A stretch of DNA of 64,000 nt, from contig NZ_BCSH01000011.1 of assembly GCF_001570765.1 (NCBI RefSeq), forward strand, positions 1-64,000. Reading direction: 5' to 3'. The notes beneath the pieces are model-generated. The model saw only the letters and a program-made list of their open reading frames with translations. It was not told the DNA's origin and searched no databases. The position numbers were made by a program, and so were the translations under genes. This DNA comes from Nocardiopsis listeri NBRC 13360. Lineage in GTDB: Bacteria > Actinomycetota > Actinomycetes > Streptosporangiales > Streptosporangiaceae. Position 1 is the stretch's first letter. Every line of letters starts with the position of its first letter. Positions 17,527-26,992 of the stretch are shown here, in pieces.

Positions 17527-17763
17527 ATGATGACGGATACGTACGAATACACGAGCGCCTGGACCGAAAGTCTCAAGGCCGAGGGTGAGGCGAAGGGCGC
17601 GGCAAGGACACTCCTCCGTGTGCTGGAACGTGACGGGGTCGAGGTCACGGAGCAAGCACGCCAACGCATCCTCGGCTGCACCGACCCGAAGCGGATCGAA
17701 GCCTGGGCCGACAAGGTCTTCAACTCCACCATCACCCACGTCGACGAGCTCCTCGACGAGTGA
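17527..17763 (+). pseudogene. PD-(D/E)XK (Rpn-like) family gene, 3' part after the IscB element
   Basis: This 78-codon frame has the typical C-terminus of the split family: TDTYEYTSAWTESLKAEGEA, then a Gly/Glu/Lys repeat-like linker, then LLRVLERDGVEVTEQARQRI and GCTDPKRIEAWADKV. It begins MMTD directly at the presumed element border and has no Shine-Dalgarno sequence, so it is likely a detached piece rather than a gene. Compared with intact relatives, a stretch of perhaps 20-35 residues before YEYTS may be missing, so a small deletion may have come with the insertion. That comparison is from memory of the family, not an alignment. Confidence 0.75.
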
Positions 17764-17767
17764 GTCC

Positions 17768-17805
17768 GGGGCGGGCCGATGCTCCGGTGGCCATCGGCCC
17801 GCCCC
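17768..17805. terminator. Terminator between the split gene and the MMPL gene
   Basis: Perfect 14-bp stem GGGGCGGGCCGATG/CATCGGCCCGCCCC around a 10-base loop, located between convergent genes. Confidence 0.85.
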
Positions 17806-17815
17806 TCTCCGACGA

Positions 17816-20035
17816 TCACACGCCGGCGGGCACCTTCTGGCTCGTGTGTTCGGCATCGGACCGGGTCGGCTCGTCGTCGCCGCCCTCGGAGATGCCGACG
17901 CGGTCGTGCAACCATCGCAGCGGCCGGGGCAGCCACCAGTTCCAGGCGCCGAGCAGACGCATGGTGGCGGGCACCATGATCGCCCGCACCAGGGTGGCGT
18001 CCACCAGGACCGCGATCGCCAGGCCCACCCCGATGATCTTCAGGAAGAGCAGGCCGGAGGTGCCCATCGCCAGCAGCACCACGCCCAGCAGCAGGGCGGC
18101 GCTGGTGATGATGCGTCCGGTGCGTTGCAGGCCCAGCGCCACCGAGGCGGTGTTGTCGCCACTGCGCAGGTACTCCTCCCGGACCCGGCTGAGCAGGAAC
18201 AGCTCGTAGTCCATCGCCAGACCGAAGGCCACGATGGTGACCAGCACCAGGTAGGTGGGGTCGATGGTGCCGACCGCGTCGAAGCCCAGCAGGGCCGAGA
18301 AGTGCCCCTCTTGGAAGCCCCAGATCACCACGCCGAGTGACGCGCTCAGGGACAGCGCGCCCATGAGCACCGCCTTGATCGGCAGCACGAGCGACCCGAA
18401 GGCCAAGAAGAGCAGGATCAGCGTGGACACGATGATGAAGGCGATGGTGGTGGGCGCGTTGTCGACGATGGCGTCGAGGTTGTCCAATTGCATGGCGGCC
18501 ACACCTCCCACGAGTGCCTCCTCGGCACCTTCAGGGGGCGATTCGGCGCGCACGTCCTCCACGAGCGCCTGGACCTCGGGCGAGTCGGTGGCCCCTTGGT
18601 AACCCACCTCGATGTGGGCGATGCCGTCACCGGTACGTTCCACGGTGACCAGAGCGGCGCCGGGCAGGGCCTCCAGACGTTCGACGTACTCATCGAGATC
18701 CTTCTCGGTGGAGCCTCCCGTCACGGCCACGTGCAGTCGACCGACCTGACCGGCGGGGAAGTCCTTCCCCATGGTCTCGGTCGCGATCCGGGAGTGGGCG
18801 TCGGCGGGCAGGTAGCGCTGGTCGGTGGTGCCCAGGTCGGTCGAGGCCAGCCCGGAGCCGAAGGCCACCAGGACGCAGGCCACCGCGACCAGTGAGACGG
18901 CGGGGCCTCGCATGACGGTACGGGCCAGGCGGGCCCAGGTTCCGGCGTTCTCGTCGAGGGTCCCGGTGATGGTGCGGCGCGGCAGTGGCAGCTTCATCCG
19001 GTCGATCCGGTGGCCCACCACGGACAGCAGGGCGGGCAGGAAGACGAGCGCGGCGACGAGGTCGAAGGCGACCACGGCGATCCCGCCCCAACCGATGGAC
19101 TGCAGGATGGGTTGGGGGAAGAAGAGCAGCCCGGCGAAGGCGATGCCGACGGTGACGCCGGAGAAGGCGACGGTGCGTCCGGCGGTGTCCACGGTCCGGC
19201 CGACCGCCTCACGTACGGCGCGGCCCTTGTTCAGTTCTTCGCGGAAGCGGCTGACCATGAACAGGCCGTAGTCGATCGCCAACCCCAGCCCGAGGAGGGT
19301 GGCCACGTTGATGGCGAAGACGGAGACCTCGGTGACGTGCGTGAGGGCCCGCAGCACGGTGAGGGAACCGAGGATGGCCAGACCTCCGACCGCGAGGGGC
19401 ATCAGGCCCGCGACGAGGCCACCGAAGATCAGGACCAGCAGGAGCAACAGCACGGGCAGGGTGAACATCTCGGCCCGGACGATGTCGCTCTCGGCCGTCT
19501 CGGAGAGCTCGTGTTCGACCGCGATGGGGCCACCGAGGTGGGTTTCGAGGGGACCCGCCTCCAGTGCGGCGGCCACCTCCCCGTACTGGCCGAGTCGTTC
19601 CTGGTGGCTCTGGCCGGTGAGGGTGATCGGTATGTACGTGGCGTGCATGTCCTCGGACACGAGCATGCCGCGTTCGATGTCGGTGAGTTCCTCGTCGAGG
19701 TAGACGTCGTGGTCGGCGACGACGTCCTCGGGCAGATCGTCGGAGATACGCTGTACCGCCTGGGCGAAGGTGGGGTTGTCGACCTTGATCTCGTCACTGC
19801 GGAACACCGCGATGATGTCGACGTCGGCGTGACCCAGTTCGTCCTCGATGAGGTCCATGGCCCGGGAGGACTCCGCTCCGGGATCCTCGAAACCGCTGTC
19901 GCTGACGTCCTGGAAGACCCCGAGTCCCCAGAACACGGAGAGCACCGCGAACAGGCCGGTCACGGCGATGACCCACCATCTCCCGCGGTGGGCTCCGAGC
20001 CCCAGTCGGCCGAAGAATCCCGTTTTCGTCGACAT
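17816..20035 (-). CDS. MMPL family (RND-type) transporter
   Basis: A 739-residue inner-membrane protein of the MmpL/RND superfamily, which exports lipids or hydrophobic compounds by proton antiport. It has the two-fold repeat. TM1 (WWVIAVTGLFAVLSVFWGLG) is followed by a large extracytoplasmic loop (about 45-185) and five helices with the key pair in GLGLAIDYGLFMVSRF. The second half repeats this with a loop (about 400-530) and GLAMDYELFLLSRVREE; the Asp-Tyr pairs are the proton-relay residues of MmpLs. The ATG follows GAAGGAG by 6 bases. It diverges from a TetR gene that probably represses it, so the substrate may also be the inducer. The substrate cannot be told from sequence. Confidence 0.9.
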   Translation of the reverse strand: MSTKTGFFGRLGLGAHRGRWWVIAVTGLFAVLSVFWGLGVFQDVSDSGFEDPGAESSRAMDLIEDELGHADVDIIAVFRSDEIKVDNPTFAQAVQRISDDLPEDVVADHDVYLDEELTDIERGMLVSEDMHATYIPITLTGQSHQERLGQYGEVAAALEAGPLETHLGGPIAVEHELSETAESDIVRAEMFTLPVLLLLLVLIFGGLVAGLMPLAVGGLAILGSLTVLRALTHVTEVSVFAINVATLLGLGLAIDYGLFMVSRFREELNKGRAVREAVGRTVDTAGRTVAFSGVTVGIAFAGLLFFPQPILQSIGWGGIAVVAFDLVAALVFLPALLSVVGHRIDRMKLPLPRRTITGTLDENAGTWARLARTVMRGPAVSLVAVACVLVAFGSGLASTDLGTTDQRYLPADAHSRIATETMGKDFPAGQVGRLHVAVTGGSTEKDLDEYVERLEALPGAALVTVERTGDGIAHIEVGYQGATDSPEVQALVEDVRAESPPEGAEEALVGGVAAMQLDNLDAIVDNAPTTIAFIIVSTLILLFLAFGSLVLPIKAVLMGALSLSASLGVVIWGFQEGHFSALLGFDAVGTIDPTYLVLVTIVAFGLAMDYELFLLSRVREEYLRSGDNTASVALGLQRTGRIITSAALLLGVVLLAMGTSGLLFLKIIGVGLAIAVLVDATLVRAIMVPATMRLLGAWNWWLPRPLRWLHDRVGISEGGDDEPTRSDAEHTSQKVPAGV

Positions 20036-20066
20036 TCCCGCTCCTTCGTGCGAACACGCGTCATGT

Positions 20067-20089
20067 CCGTTAACGCTGTTTGCTAACGG
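20067..20089. promoter_or_regulatory. Candidate TetR operator between MMPL and tetR genes
   Basis: CCGTTA (20067-20072) and TAACGG (20084-20089) form an inverted repeat with an 11-base spacer, 32 bases before the MMPL start in an AT-richer divergent promoter region. Position and symmetry fit a site for the adjacent TetR protein. Confidence 0.55.
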
Positions 20090-20185
20090 TGTTCACTTAA
20101 GCGTGCACCCGTTACGATGTCAATATCGTCGACCGAACAGAGCGGTGCCGTGGAACCGGCACCGAGACGGGGTGAACCACTGAAC

Positions 20186-20977
20186 ATGACGAAACCGCCG
20201 GTCACGAGCCAGCCGCGATCCGAGGCCGCTCCGAGTCGCCGAGATCGTGTGCGCGAAGCCACACTCACGGAGATCAAGTCGATCGCGCGCAGACATCTCG
20301 TGGAGCACGGTGTCGCCGGGGTCTCCCTGCGTGCGATCGCCCGCGAGATGGGCATGACCGCGCCGGGGCTGTACCGCTACGTGCCGGGCATCGACGCGCT
20401 GCTGGTGGCGATCACCGCCGACATGTTCGACGAGTTGGCCGACACCGTCGCCGCCGCCGACGCCTCGGCCCCGGCCGAGGACACCGAACTGCGCCTGCAC
20501 ATCGCACTACGGGCGCTGCGCGCCTGGGCCATCACCCATCCCGCCGAGTTCTCCGTGATGTTCGGGCCGAGCAGCCGACTCGACTTGGAGGCCGACATCA
20601 CCCCTGCCCTGGAGGCCGGCAGGCGCTTCGCCTCCACCTTCTTCTCCCTGTGCGATCGCCTGATCAGGGAGAAGGACATCCCACTGCCCGCGGACGAGGA
20701 GATCGGACCCGAACTCACCGCCGAGCTGCGTTCCTTCGCCGACACCGTGGGCCTGTCCGCGCACGCCATGCCCACGGGAGCGGCCCTGGTGCTCACCCGG
20801 TGCTGGATACGCATCTACGGGGTGGTGTGCATGGAGGTGTTCCAGCACCTGGGCTTCGTCGTCACCGACATGGAACCTTTCTTCGAGTCCGAGCTTCAGG
20901 ACCTGATGACCGGCCTCGGCGTCCGGTATATCCCCATAGAGCACATGGGGAGGCCCGTCACGGACGCCCCTGGTTGA
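20186..20977 (+). CDS. TetR/AcrR family transcriptional regulator
   Basis: A 263-residue DNA-binding repressor. The helix-turn-helix is GVAGVSLRAIAREMGMTAPG with LYRYVPGIDALLVAI after it, and the C-terminal ligand domain is of the WHG type (LRALRAWAITHPAEFSVMFG). A longer start at 20117 is open, but those 23 codons have poor GC3 and no ribosome site, so ATG 20186 is preferred with moderate confidence. It is divergent from the MMPL exporter, and the palindrome between them would let it control both genes. Confidence 0.88.
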   Translation: MTKPPVTSQPRSEAAPSRRDRVREATLTEIKSIARRHLVEHGVAGVSLRAIAREMGMTAPGLYRYVPGIDALLVAITADMFDELADTVAAADASAPAEDTELRLHIALRALRAWAITHPAEFSVMFGPSSRLDLEADITPALEAGRRFASTFFSLCDRLIREKDIPLPADEEIGPELTAELRSFADTVGLSAHAMPTGAALVLTRCWIRIYGVVCMEVFQHLGFVVTDMEPFFESELQDLMTGLGVRYIPIEHMGRPVTDAPG

Positions 20978-21067
20978 CCCATACTGGGGGCATGGGGCAG
21001 TTGTCCGTTTCATGGGTACAAACCGGACATGCCCTTTCCCTGTCGGCGCGATGACGAGGATGGCCCC

Positions 21068-22480
21068 GTGGACAACCGAACCGGAGACGAGGCTGCCGGG
21101 GACCACTCCCGGACCGACCGGCACGGCACCCACCCCGAAGACGCCCCGGGAGCGGAGCCACCGTCCCACACGCCCCGAGGGGCCGCCCCGGCCCCACAGT
21201 GGCCCGACGGCACGCACGCCCCGGGGACCTCGCAGGTCCCCGGCCCCGCCCCGCGACCGGAGGCCCCGCAGGCCCCGCAAGGACCCGAGGTGACGCGTAC
21301 TCAGCACACTGCGGGTGCACCTCGGGTATCCGTGGCCGGCCATGCCACAGAGGTACCAGGGACTCCCGGGGAAAGCCCCGTGACGAACGTTCCGGTCGGC
21401 GCGCGGCCGCAAGGGGTACCCGGCGGTTCCCCTCAGGGGCCGTGGGCGGCCCGGGGGCCCCACGTTCCGGTCCCGCAGGGCCCCCGAGCCCCCTGGCCGC
21501 CGCAGCCGCAGACGTTCCCCGAGGCGCACCCTCGAACGGGCTGGGCACCCCCACAGGGGCCACCGTGGCATCCCCATTGGGGGCCGCCACAGACGTGGTA
21601 TCCACCGCCTCGGCGCGCGGACCGGGGCAAGGGCATGCTCATCGCGGCCTTCGCCGCCGCGTCGATGGCCCTGGTCGCCCTCGTCGCCGGCGTGGTGGTC
21701 GTGGCCAACACACCGCAGCAGCGGTCCTCCCCCGGTGGCACCGACCTCTCCGCCTTCCGGGACCAGGAACTGCTCGCCCGGCCGGCGCCCGCGGAGATCG
21801 ACCTGGTCGACCACCCGCTGTACGACATGACCGTGCCACCGCCCATCGACTGCGACCTGCCCGACCTGGACGTGGACTCCGACGAGTCCTGGGAGGGCTT
21901 CTCCCGACAGGCCGGGGACTGCCTCGACGAGCTGTGGGCACCGGTGATGGAGGACCTTCGACTCGCCCCCGAGCTGCCCGACGTCACCGTCACCGACCAG
22001 GGCCTGGACAGTGACACCGATGAGGCCTTCACCCTGGCCTACTACGAGAGCGACGTAGCCACCATCACCGTGGTCCTGCCCAACGTGCGCGAGGTGTCGC
22101 AGGTCGTCCCCGCGAACGAACACGAGGTCGTGTGGCTGGCCCTGATGGGCCACGAGTACGCCCACCACGTCCAGAACTCCACCGGTATCCTGCGCGTCTC
22201 CCATGACCTGCGCCGGAACGCGGGCAGCGAGGACGACGAACTCGACACGCTGCGCCGTACCGAACTCCAGGCCGAGTGCATGGCCGGGATCGCGCTGCGC
22301 GGGATCGTCGGCCCCGAGAGCGACACCCTCGACGTGGTCAACCGGCACTTCAACGACGGCGGCGACCTGGACACCCATGGCAGCGCCACCAGCCGCTCCC
22401 AGTGGTTGGAGTCGGGTTGGGACGGCGGCACCGTGGCCGGCTGCAACACCTACGGCGCCGATGCGGACCAGGTCGGCTGA
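21068..22480 (+). CDS. Neutral zinc metallopeptidase, membrane-anchored, proline-rich N-terminus
   Basis: A 470-residue protein of the YpfJ-like metallopeptidase family. The first 190 residues are a Pro/Gly/Ala-rich, probably disordered cytoplasmic arm. One transmembrane helix (MLIAAFAAASMALVALVAGV) places the catalytic domain outside. The zinc site is H362-E-Y-A-H366 in GHEYAHHVQ, with a downstream conserved ELQAECMAG segment that supplies the third ligand, and DGGDLDTHGSATSRSQW near the end. The substrate is unknown. The start is set at GTG 21068, 7 bases after ACGAGGA; an in-frame ATG 39 bases upstream is possible. It is convergent with fprA, with only 3 bases between the stops. Confidence 0.85.
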   Translation: MDNRTGDEAAGDHSRTDRHGTHPEDAPGAEPPSHTPRGAAPAPQWPDGTHAPGTSQVPGPAPRPEAPQAPQGPEVTRTQHTAGAPRVSVAGHATEVPGTPGESPVTNVPVGARPQGVPGGSPQGPWAARGPHVPVPQGPRAPWPPQPQTFPEAHPRTGWAPPQGPPWHPHWGPPQTWYPPPRRADRGKGMLIAAFAAASMALVALVAGVVVVANTPQQRSSPGGTDLSAFRDQELLARPAPAEIDLVDHPLYDMTVPPPIDCDLPDLDVDSDESWEGFSRQAGDCLDELWAPVMEDLRLAPELPDVTVTDQGLDSDTDEAFTLAYYESDVATITVVLPNVREVSQVVPANEHEVVWLALMGHEYAHHVQNSTGILRVSHDLRRNAGSEDDELDTLRRTELQAECMAGIALRGIVGPESDTLDVVNRHFNDGGDLDTHGSATSRSQWLESGWDGGTVAGCNTYGADADQVG

Positions 22481-22483
22481 GGG

Positions 22484-23899
22484 TCACCCGCGACCCAGCG
22501 CCTTGCGGTAGGCCTCCCATCCGCCGAGTTTGACCCGTGCGCCCCGGTCGAGCTCGGCGGCGAGTGCCTCCTCGGCCTCGTCGATGCGCAGCCAACCCTC
22601 GTAGTCGCCGACGGTCGGTCCCCGTTCGGACAGGACGTCGACCAGCCCCACCGGCTCGGGCGCCCCGGCGCGCAGAACGTCGGCGTCGGCCAGCAGGGAG
22701 CGCGCGGTCGCGGCGGCATCGGACTTGTTGGTGCCGATCACTCCGGTGGCACCGCGCTTGATCCACCCGGCGACGTAGTCACCCCGCACGACGCCGCCAC
22801 CGCCGTCCAGCACCCGCCCCTCCTGCTGCGGCACGGTGCGTCCGCGCTCGTCGAAGGGCACTCCGGCCAGGGGCACCCCCGCGTAGCCGACCGAACGCAG
22901 CACCATTCCCACCTCCAGCGTCGAAGTCTCCCCGGTGCCCACCAACCGTTCCCGTTCGTCCAAACGGGTGTGTTCCACGCGCAGCCCCTCCACCGCCTCC
23001 GCGCCCACGATCCGCTCGGGACGGGTCCAGAAGTGGAACTCGATGCGCCGCGGGCGTCCCCGCGGCGCACGCTCCGCCTGTTCACGCAACAGCTTGAGGT
23101 TGGCACGAGAGGCCTTGGCGACCTCACGGAACCCGGGCCGGTCGGTGCCCACGTCGGCGAGGTCGATGTCGACCTGTTCGGGGCGCACGACCACGTCCAC
23201 ACCGGGCAGCCCCATCAGGTCGCGCAGCTCGGGCGCGGTGAACCTGGCCTGGAGGGGGCCGCGCCGGGCGAGCACGTGCACTGTGCGGACGCGGCTTCGA
23301 GAGAGCAGGTCCAGAGCGGGTTGGGGGATGTCGGTGTGGCGTAGCTCTTCGGCGGTCTTGGCCAGGATGCGGGCCACGTCCAAGGCGACGTTGCCGGCCC
23401 CGACCACGGCGACCTCCTCGGCGTCCAGGACGAACCGTTCGAGCTCGCTGTCGGGATGGCCGCAGTACCAGTTGACGAAGTCGGTGGCGGCCACGCTACC
23501 GGGCAGGTCCTCGCCGGGGATCCCCATGCGCCGGTCGACGGCGGCTCCAGTGGCGTACACGACGGCGTGGTGGGTGCGGGACAGGTCCGCGCGGGTCAGG
23601 TCGGAACCGAACTCGACCCCACCGACGAAGGTCACGTCCGGGTGCTCCAGGACCCGCCGCAGCGTCCTGGCCACGCCCTTGATCTTGGTGTGATCGGGGG
23701 CCACACCATGACGGACCAGTCCGTAGGGGGTGTACAGCCGGTCGAGGACGTCCACGCGGACGGGTACCCGACGCTGGCGGGTGAGCGCGTCGGCGGTGTA
23801 GATGCCCGCGGGGCCGGAGCCGATCACGGCCACCCTGAGCGGGGCGGCCTCCTCCGGTTCGGGCGATTCGAGGTTCTGCTCGGGTTCGGAAGAGGTCAT
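22484..23899 (-). CDS. fprA: Ferredoxin-NADP+ reductase, adrenodoxin-reductase type (FprA)
   Basis: FAD flavoprotein of 471 residues that moves electrons between NADPH and ferredoxin, for example for P450s or desaturases. The FAD-binding motif is VAVIGSGPAGIYTADAL (about 24-40), followed by DRLYTPYGLVRHGVAPDH, which is typical of FprA/adrenodoxin reductase. The NADP fold is VAVVGAGNVALDVARIL (about 165-181). The C-terminal FAD contact is DYVAGWIKRGATGVIGTNK. The ATG start is followed by an acidic 20-residue arm. A hairpin separates it from dxs, so it probably has its own promoter. Confidence 0.93.
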   Translation of the reverse strand: MTSSEPEQNLESPEPEEAAPLRVAVIGSGPAGIYTADALTRQRRVPVRVDVLDRLYTPYGLVRHGVAPDHTKIKGVARTLRRVLEHPDVTFVGGVEFGSDLTRADLSRTHHAVVYATGAAVDRRMGIPGEDLPGSVAATDFVNWYCGHPDSELERFVLDAEEVAVVGAGNVALDVARILAKTAEELRHTDIPQPALDLLSRSRVRTVHVLARRGPLQARFTAPELRDLMGLPGVDVVVRPEQVDIDLADVGTDRPGFREVAKASRANLKLLREQAERAPRGRPRRIEFHFWTRPERIVGAEAVEGLRVEHTRLDERERLVGTGETSTLEVGMVLRSVGYAGVPLAGVPFDERGRTVPQQEGRVLDGGGGVVRGDYVAGWIKRGATGVIGTNKSDAAATARSLLADADVLRAGAPEPVGLVDVLSERGPTVGDYEGWLRIDEAEEALAAELDRGARVKLGGWEAYRKALGRG

Positions 23900-23907
23900 G
23901 GCCCCAT

Positions 23908-23944
23908 TCTGGCAGCACCGAAGCTTCCGTCCGGTGCTGCCAGA
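23908..23944 (-). terminator. Terminator of dxs
   Basis: TCTGGCAGCACCG (23908-23920) pairs perfectly with CGGTGCTGCCAGA (23932-23944), 8 bases after the dxs stop and just before fprA. Confidence 0.85.
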
Positions 23945-23952
23945 GCCCGAGG

Positions 23953-25881
23953 TCAGGCGGTTTCGTCGGCCAGTTCGCGGGTGGCCCCGGCCCCCTCACC
24001 GCGACGCGAGACCGTCTCGGTGAGCTTTCGGGACAGCTCCTGCGGGGTCAAGCCCTGCTGCTGGAGGATCTGGTCGCGCTTGGCGTGGTCCAGGAACTCC
24101 TGCTCGATACCGAAGGTGCGCACGGGCACGTCCACCTCGTGGTCGCGCAGCAGGCGGGCCACGGCGTCACCGACCGCGCCGGTGCGGCCGTTGTCCTCCA
24201 CGACGGCGACGACGGAGTGCGCGGCGGCCTCGGCCACCAAGGCCTCGTCCAGGGGCTTGACCCAGAGCGGGTCGATGACGGTGACGCCGATGCCCTGGTC
24301 GGCCATACGGTCGGCGACCTCACAGGCGACCTGGGCCATGGTGCCCACGCCCACGATGAGCAGGTCCTTGGAGTGACCGCCGTCGGTGGCGCGGCGCAGC
24401 AGATCCATGGAACCGACCTTGCCGATCTCGGGCAGTTCCTCGGCGACGGCGCCCTTGGGGTAGCGCACGACGGTGGGCGCGTCCTCCACGGCCACGGCCT
24501 CGCGCAGCAGGGTGCGCAGGCGGGTGGCGTCGCGCGGGGCGGCCAGACGCAGTCCGGGCACGACCTGCAGGATCGACATGTCCCACATGCCGTTGTGGCT
24601 GGCGCCGTCGTTTCCGGTGACGCCGGCGCGGTCCAGGCAGAAGGTGACGCCCTGGCGGTGCAGGGCGGCGTCCATGAGCACCTGGTCGAAGCAGCGGTTG
24701 AGGAAGGTCGCGTAGACGGCGACCACCGGGTGCAGCCCGTTCATCGCCATGCCGGTGGCGGCGGTGGCGGCGTGCTGTTCGGCGATGCCGACGTCGAAGA
24801 CCCGGTCGGGGTAGGCGTCGGCGAACTTGTTGAGGCCGGTGGGGTGGAGCATCGCGGCGGTGATGCCGACGATGTCCTCACGCTCGGCGCCCAGTTCGAC
24901 CATGGTCTCGGCGAAGACGCCGGTCCATTTCTCCACCTTGGGCCCGGGTTTGGACTTGCCGGTGTCGATGTCGAAGGGTCCTGGGGCGTGGAACTGGTCC
25001 TCGACGTGGTTCTCGGCCGGGGCGTAGCCCTTGCCCTTCTGGGTGAGGACGTGGACGATCACCGGTCCGCCGAAGTCGCGGGCGCGGCGCAGCGCCTTCT
25101 CCAGGGCCTGTTCGTCGTGGCCGTCGATGGGGCCGAGGTACTTCAGACCCAGGTCCTCGAACATCATCTGCGGCTGGATGGTGTCCTTGAGGCCCTTCTT
25201 GAGGCCGTGGAGGGCCTCGTAGATGGGTTGGCCGACCACCGGGGTGCGGTTGAGGGTGCTCTTGGCGAGGTCCAGGGCCTGCTCGTATCCGGGGGCCATG
25301 CGCAGCGAGGCCAGGTGGTCGGCGAGGCCGCCCGTGGTGGGCGAGTAGGAACGGCCGTTGTCGTTGACGACGACGACCAGGCGGCGGTTCTTCTTCTCCG
25401 CGATGTTGTTGAGCGCCTCCCAGGACATCCCTCCGGTGAGCGCGCCGTCACCGATCACGGCGACGACGGTCCGGTCGGTGCGGCCCTGGACCTCGTTGGC
25501 CTTGGCCATGCCATCGGCGTAGGACAGGGCGGTGGAGGCGTGGGAGTTCTCGATGAAGTCGTGCTCGGACTCGGCGCGGGACGGGTAGCCCGACAGTCCG
25601 CCCTCGGACTTGAGGTCACTGAAGTCGTGCCGGCCGGTGAGGACCTTGTGCGCGTAGGCCTGGTGGCCGGTGTCGAAGAGGATCGGGTCATCGGGTGAAT
25701 CGAAGACCCTGTGCAGTGCGATGCTCAACTCGACGACGCCCAGGCTGGGGCCCAGATGTCCGCCGGTCTCGGCGCACGACCGGATCAGGAACTCCCGGAT
25801 CTCCCGGGCCAGCACAGGGAGCTGATCGGCCGAAAGCCTCTTGAGCGCTTCCGGATTCTGTATCGACTCGAACAGTGTCAC
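23953..25881 (-). CDS. dxs: 1-deoxy-D-xylulose-5-phosphate synthase
   Basis: First enzyme of the MEP isoprenoid pathway: a thiamine-diphosphate enzyme that condenses pyruvate and glyceraldehyde 3-phosphate. The 642-residue protein has [15 protein letters not shown] near the N-terminus and the ThDP-magnesium motif [16 protein letters not shown] (about 152-167). The transketolase pyrimidine domain has [16 protein letters not shown] with the catalytic glutamate, and a C-terminal transketolase domain follows ([14 protein letters not shown]). The GTG start begins [15 protein letters not shown]. The upstream gap is 300 bases, and the gene is transcribed alone. Confidence 0.96.
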   Translation of the reverse strand: MTLFESIQNPEALKRLSADQLPVLAREIREFLIRSCAETGGHLGPSLGVVELSIALHRVFDSPDDPILFDTGHQAYAHKVLTGRHDFSDLKSEGGLSGYPSRAESEHDFIENSHASTALSYADGMAKANEVQGRTDRTVVAVIGDGALTGGMSWEALNNIAEKKNRRLVVVVNDNGRSYSPTTGGLADHLASLRMAPGYEQALDLAKSTLNRTPVVGQPIYEALHGLKKGLKDTIQPQMMFEDLGLKYLGPIDGHDEQALEKALRRARDFGGPVIVHVLTQKGKGYAPAENHVEDQFHAPGPFDIDTGKSKPGPKVEKWTGVFAETMVELGAEREDIVGITAAMLHPTGLNKFADAYPDRVFDVGIAEQHAATAATGMAMNGLHPVVAVYATFLNRCFDQVLMDAALHRQGVTFCLDRAGVTGNDGASHNGMWDMSILQVVPGLRLAAPRDATRLRTLLREAVAVEDAPTVVRYPKGAVAEELPEIGKVGSMDLLRRATDGGHSKDLLIVGVGTMAQVACEVADRMADQGIGVTVIDPLWVKPLDEALVAEAAAHSVVAVVEDNGRTGAVGDAVARLLRDHEVDVPVRTFGIEQEFLDHAKRDQILQQQGLTPQELSRKLTETVSRRGEGAGATRELADETA

Positions 25882-26183
25882 TGTCTCGTCAGTCCCCTCG
25901 TCCCGCGTGTCCGCTTACGTTTACCAGAAGCGTCCCCTGACTTGGGACGGCCTTGGCTACCGGCAGGTATACATACCCGAGTTTATGGGCCATCGTCCAT
26001 GGGTTCCGCCCGGAACCCCGAAGTCGAGGGTCCTACGCCACCCGTGGAAAGCACGACGGCGTCCTTTCGTGACGTATCACGATGGGCCCCACCGGTTCCG
26101 GCGTAGATTACTCGGTTTCGCCGGCACCTTCCCCCAGGGGCGCCGGAGCGGGGGCGCCGAGATCGGGGCCACGCGTGCCGAGG
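25882..26183. other. Intergenic region upstream of dxs
   Basis: About 300 bases separate the TauE/SafE gene end from the dxs start. The stretch TACCGGCAGGTATACATACC is AT-richer and may hold the dxs promoter. I see no gene, no riboswitch fold and no strong hairpin. Confidence 0.4.
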
Positions 26184-26954
26184 CTATCCGAGCGCGGCCT
26201 GCACGAGAAGGCCCACGGCGGAGGCGGACACCACGATGAGTAGGACGGCGCGCGCCCGGGTCGGGTTCACCCGGCGGCGCAGCCGGTTCCCGATGAGGAA
26301 TCCGAGTGCGATGAAGGGGATCACGGACAAGCCGACGACCGTGGTCCGAGCGTCGATCTGCCCGCCCACCGCCAGGGCTCCCAGGGAGAACAATCCGCCG
26401 AACAGGAAGAACACGGCCAGGGTGGCGCGGACCCTCTCCGGCGGTTCGTTCTGGTAGACCAACGCCATCGGTGGGCCGCCAACGGAGGTGGTGGTGCTGG
26501 AGAAGCCCGAGAGCGTTCCCGCGACGACCAGCGAGAGCGGGGTGACGCGGACCCTGAAGGAACGCACGGTCAGCGCGACGGCCACCAGGACCATCACCCC
26601 CACGAACGCGGCCAGTGCCCGGGGTTCGAGCAGGGCCACGACCCATACGGCCACCAGGGTGCCCGGAACACGGGCCGGAAGCCCCCACGCCATGCCGCAC
26701 CAGTCCACCTGACGCCACTCCTGGAGGAGGGTGAGCACCGGAAGGACGCTCGCGCTGATCAGGAGGGCCCCCGGCATGAGCGTGGGGTCAAGGAAGGAGA
26801 TGACGGGGGCGGCGACCAGGCCGAGACCGAGTCCGACCATGCTCTGGACGGCGGCCCCGACCATGACCGCGGCCGCCGCCAGGAGGAGGAAGACCCACGC
26901 GTCGACCTGGCCGAACAGTGCGTGGGTGGTGGGTGTGAGGAGTTCATCGAGCAT
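26184..26954 (-). CDS. TauE/SafE family membrane exporter
   Basis: A 256-residue integral membrane protein with about eight helices in the two-fold TauE/SafE (sulfite/sulfoacetate exporter) arrangement. The first half has [20 protein letters not shown], and the second has [21 protein letters not shown] with [11 protein letters not shown], the family's conserved segments. Members export small organic or inorganic sulfur anions; the actual substrate here is unknown. The ATG at 26954 has no strong ribosome site. The StyA-like gene lies 38 bases upstream on the same strand, so the two may be one transcript. Confidence 0.86.
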   Translation of the reverse strand: MLDELLTPTTHALFGQVDAWVFLLLAAAAVMVGAAVQSMVGLGLGLVAAPVISFLDPTLMPGALLISASVLPVLTLLQEWRQVDWCGMAWGLPARVPGTLVAVWVVALLEPRALAAFVGVMVLVAVALTVRSFRVRVTPLSLVVAGTLSGFSSTTTSVGGPPMALVYQNEPPERVRATLAVFFLFGGLFSLGALAVGGQIDARTTVVGLSVIPFIALGFLIGNRLRRRVNPTRARAVLLIVVSASAVGLLVQAALG

Positions 26955-26992
26955 CAGGAGGCGAAGCTATATCTCCCCTCACCCGATCGGGA

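Noticed and set aside
15264-17763. Toxin-antitoxin pair or three independent small genes
   Set aside because: The two flanking pieces match the start and end of one protein family and rejoin in frame; the 3' piece has no ribosome site.
24085-25698. 537-codon open frame on the plus strand
   Set aside because: Antisense shadow of dxs.
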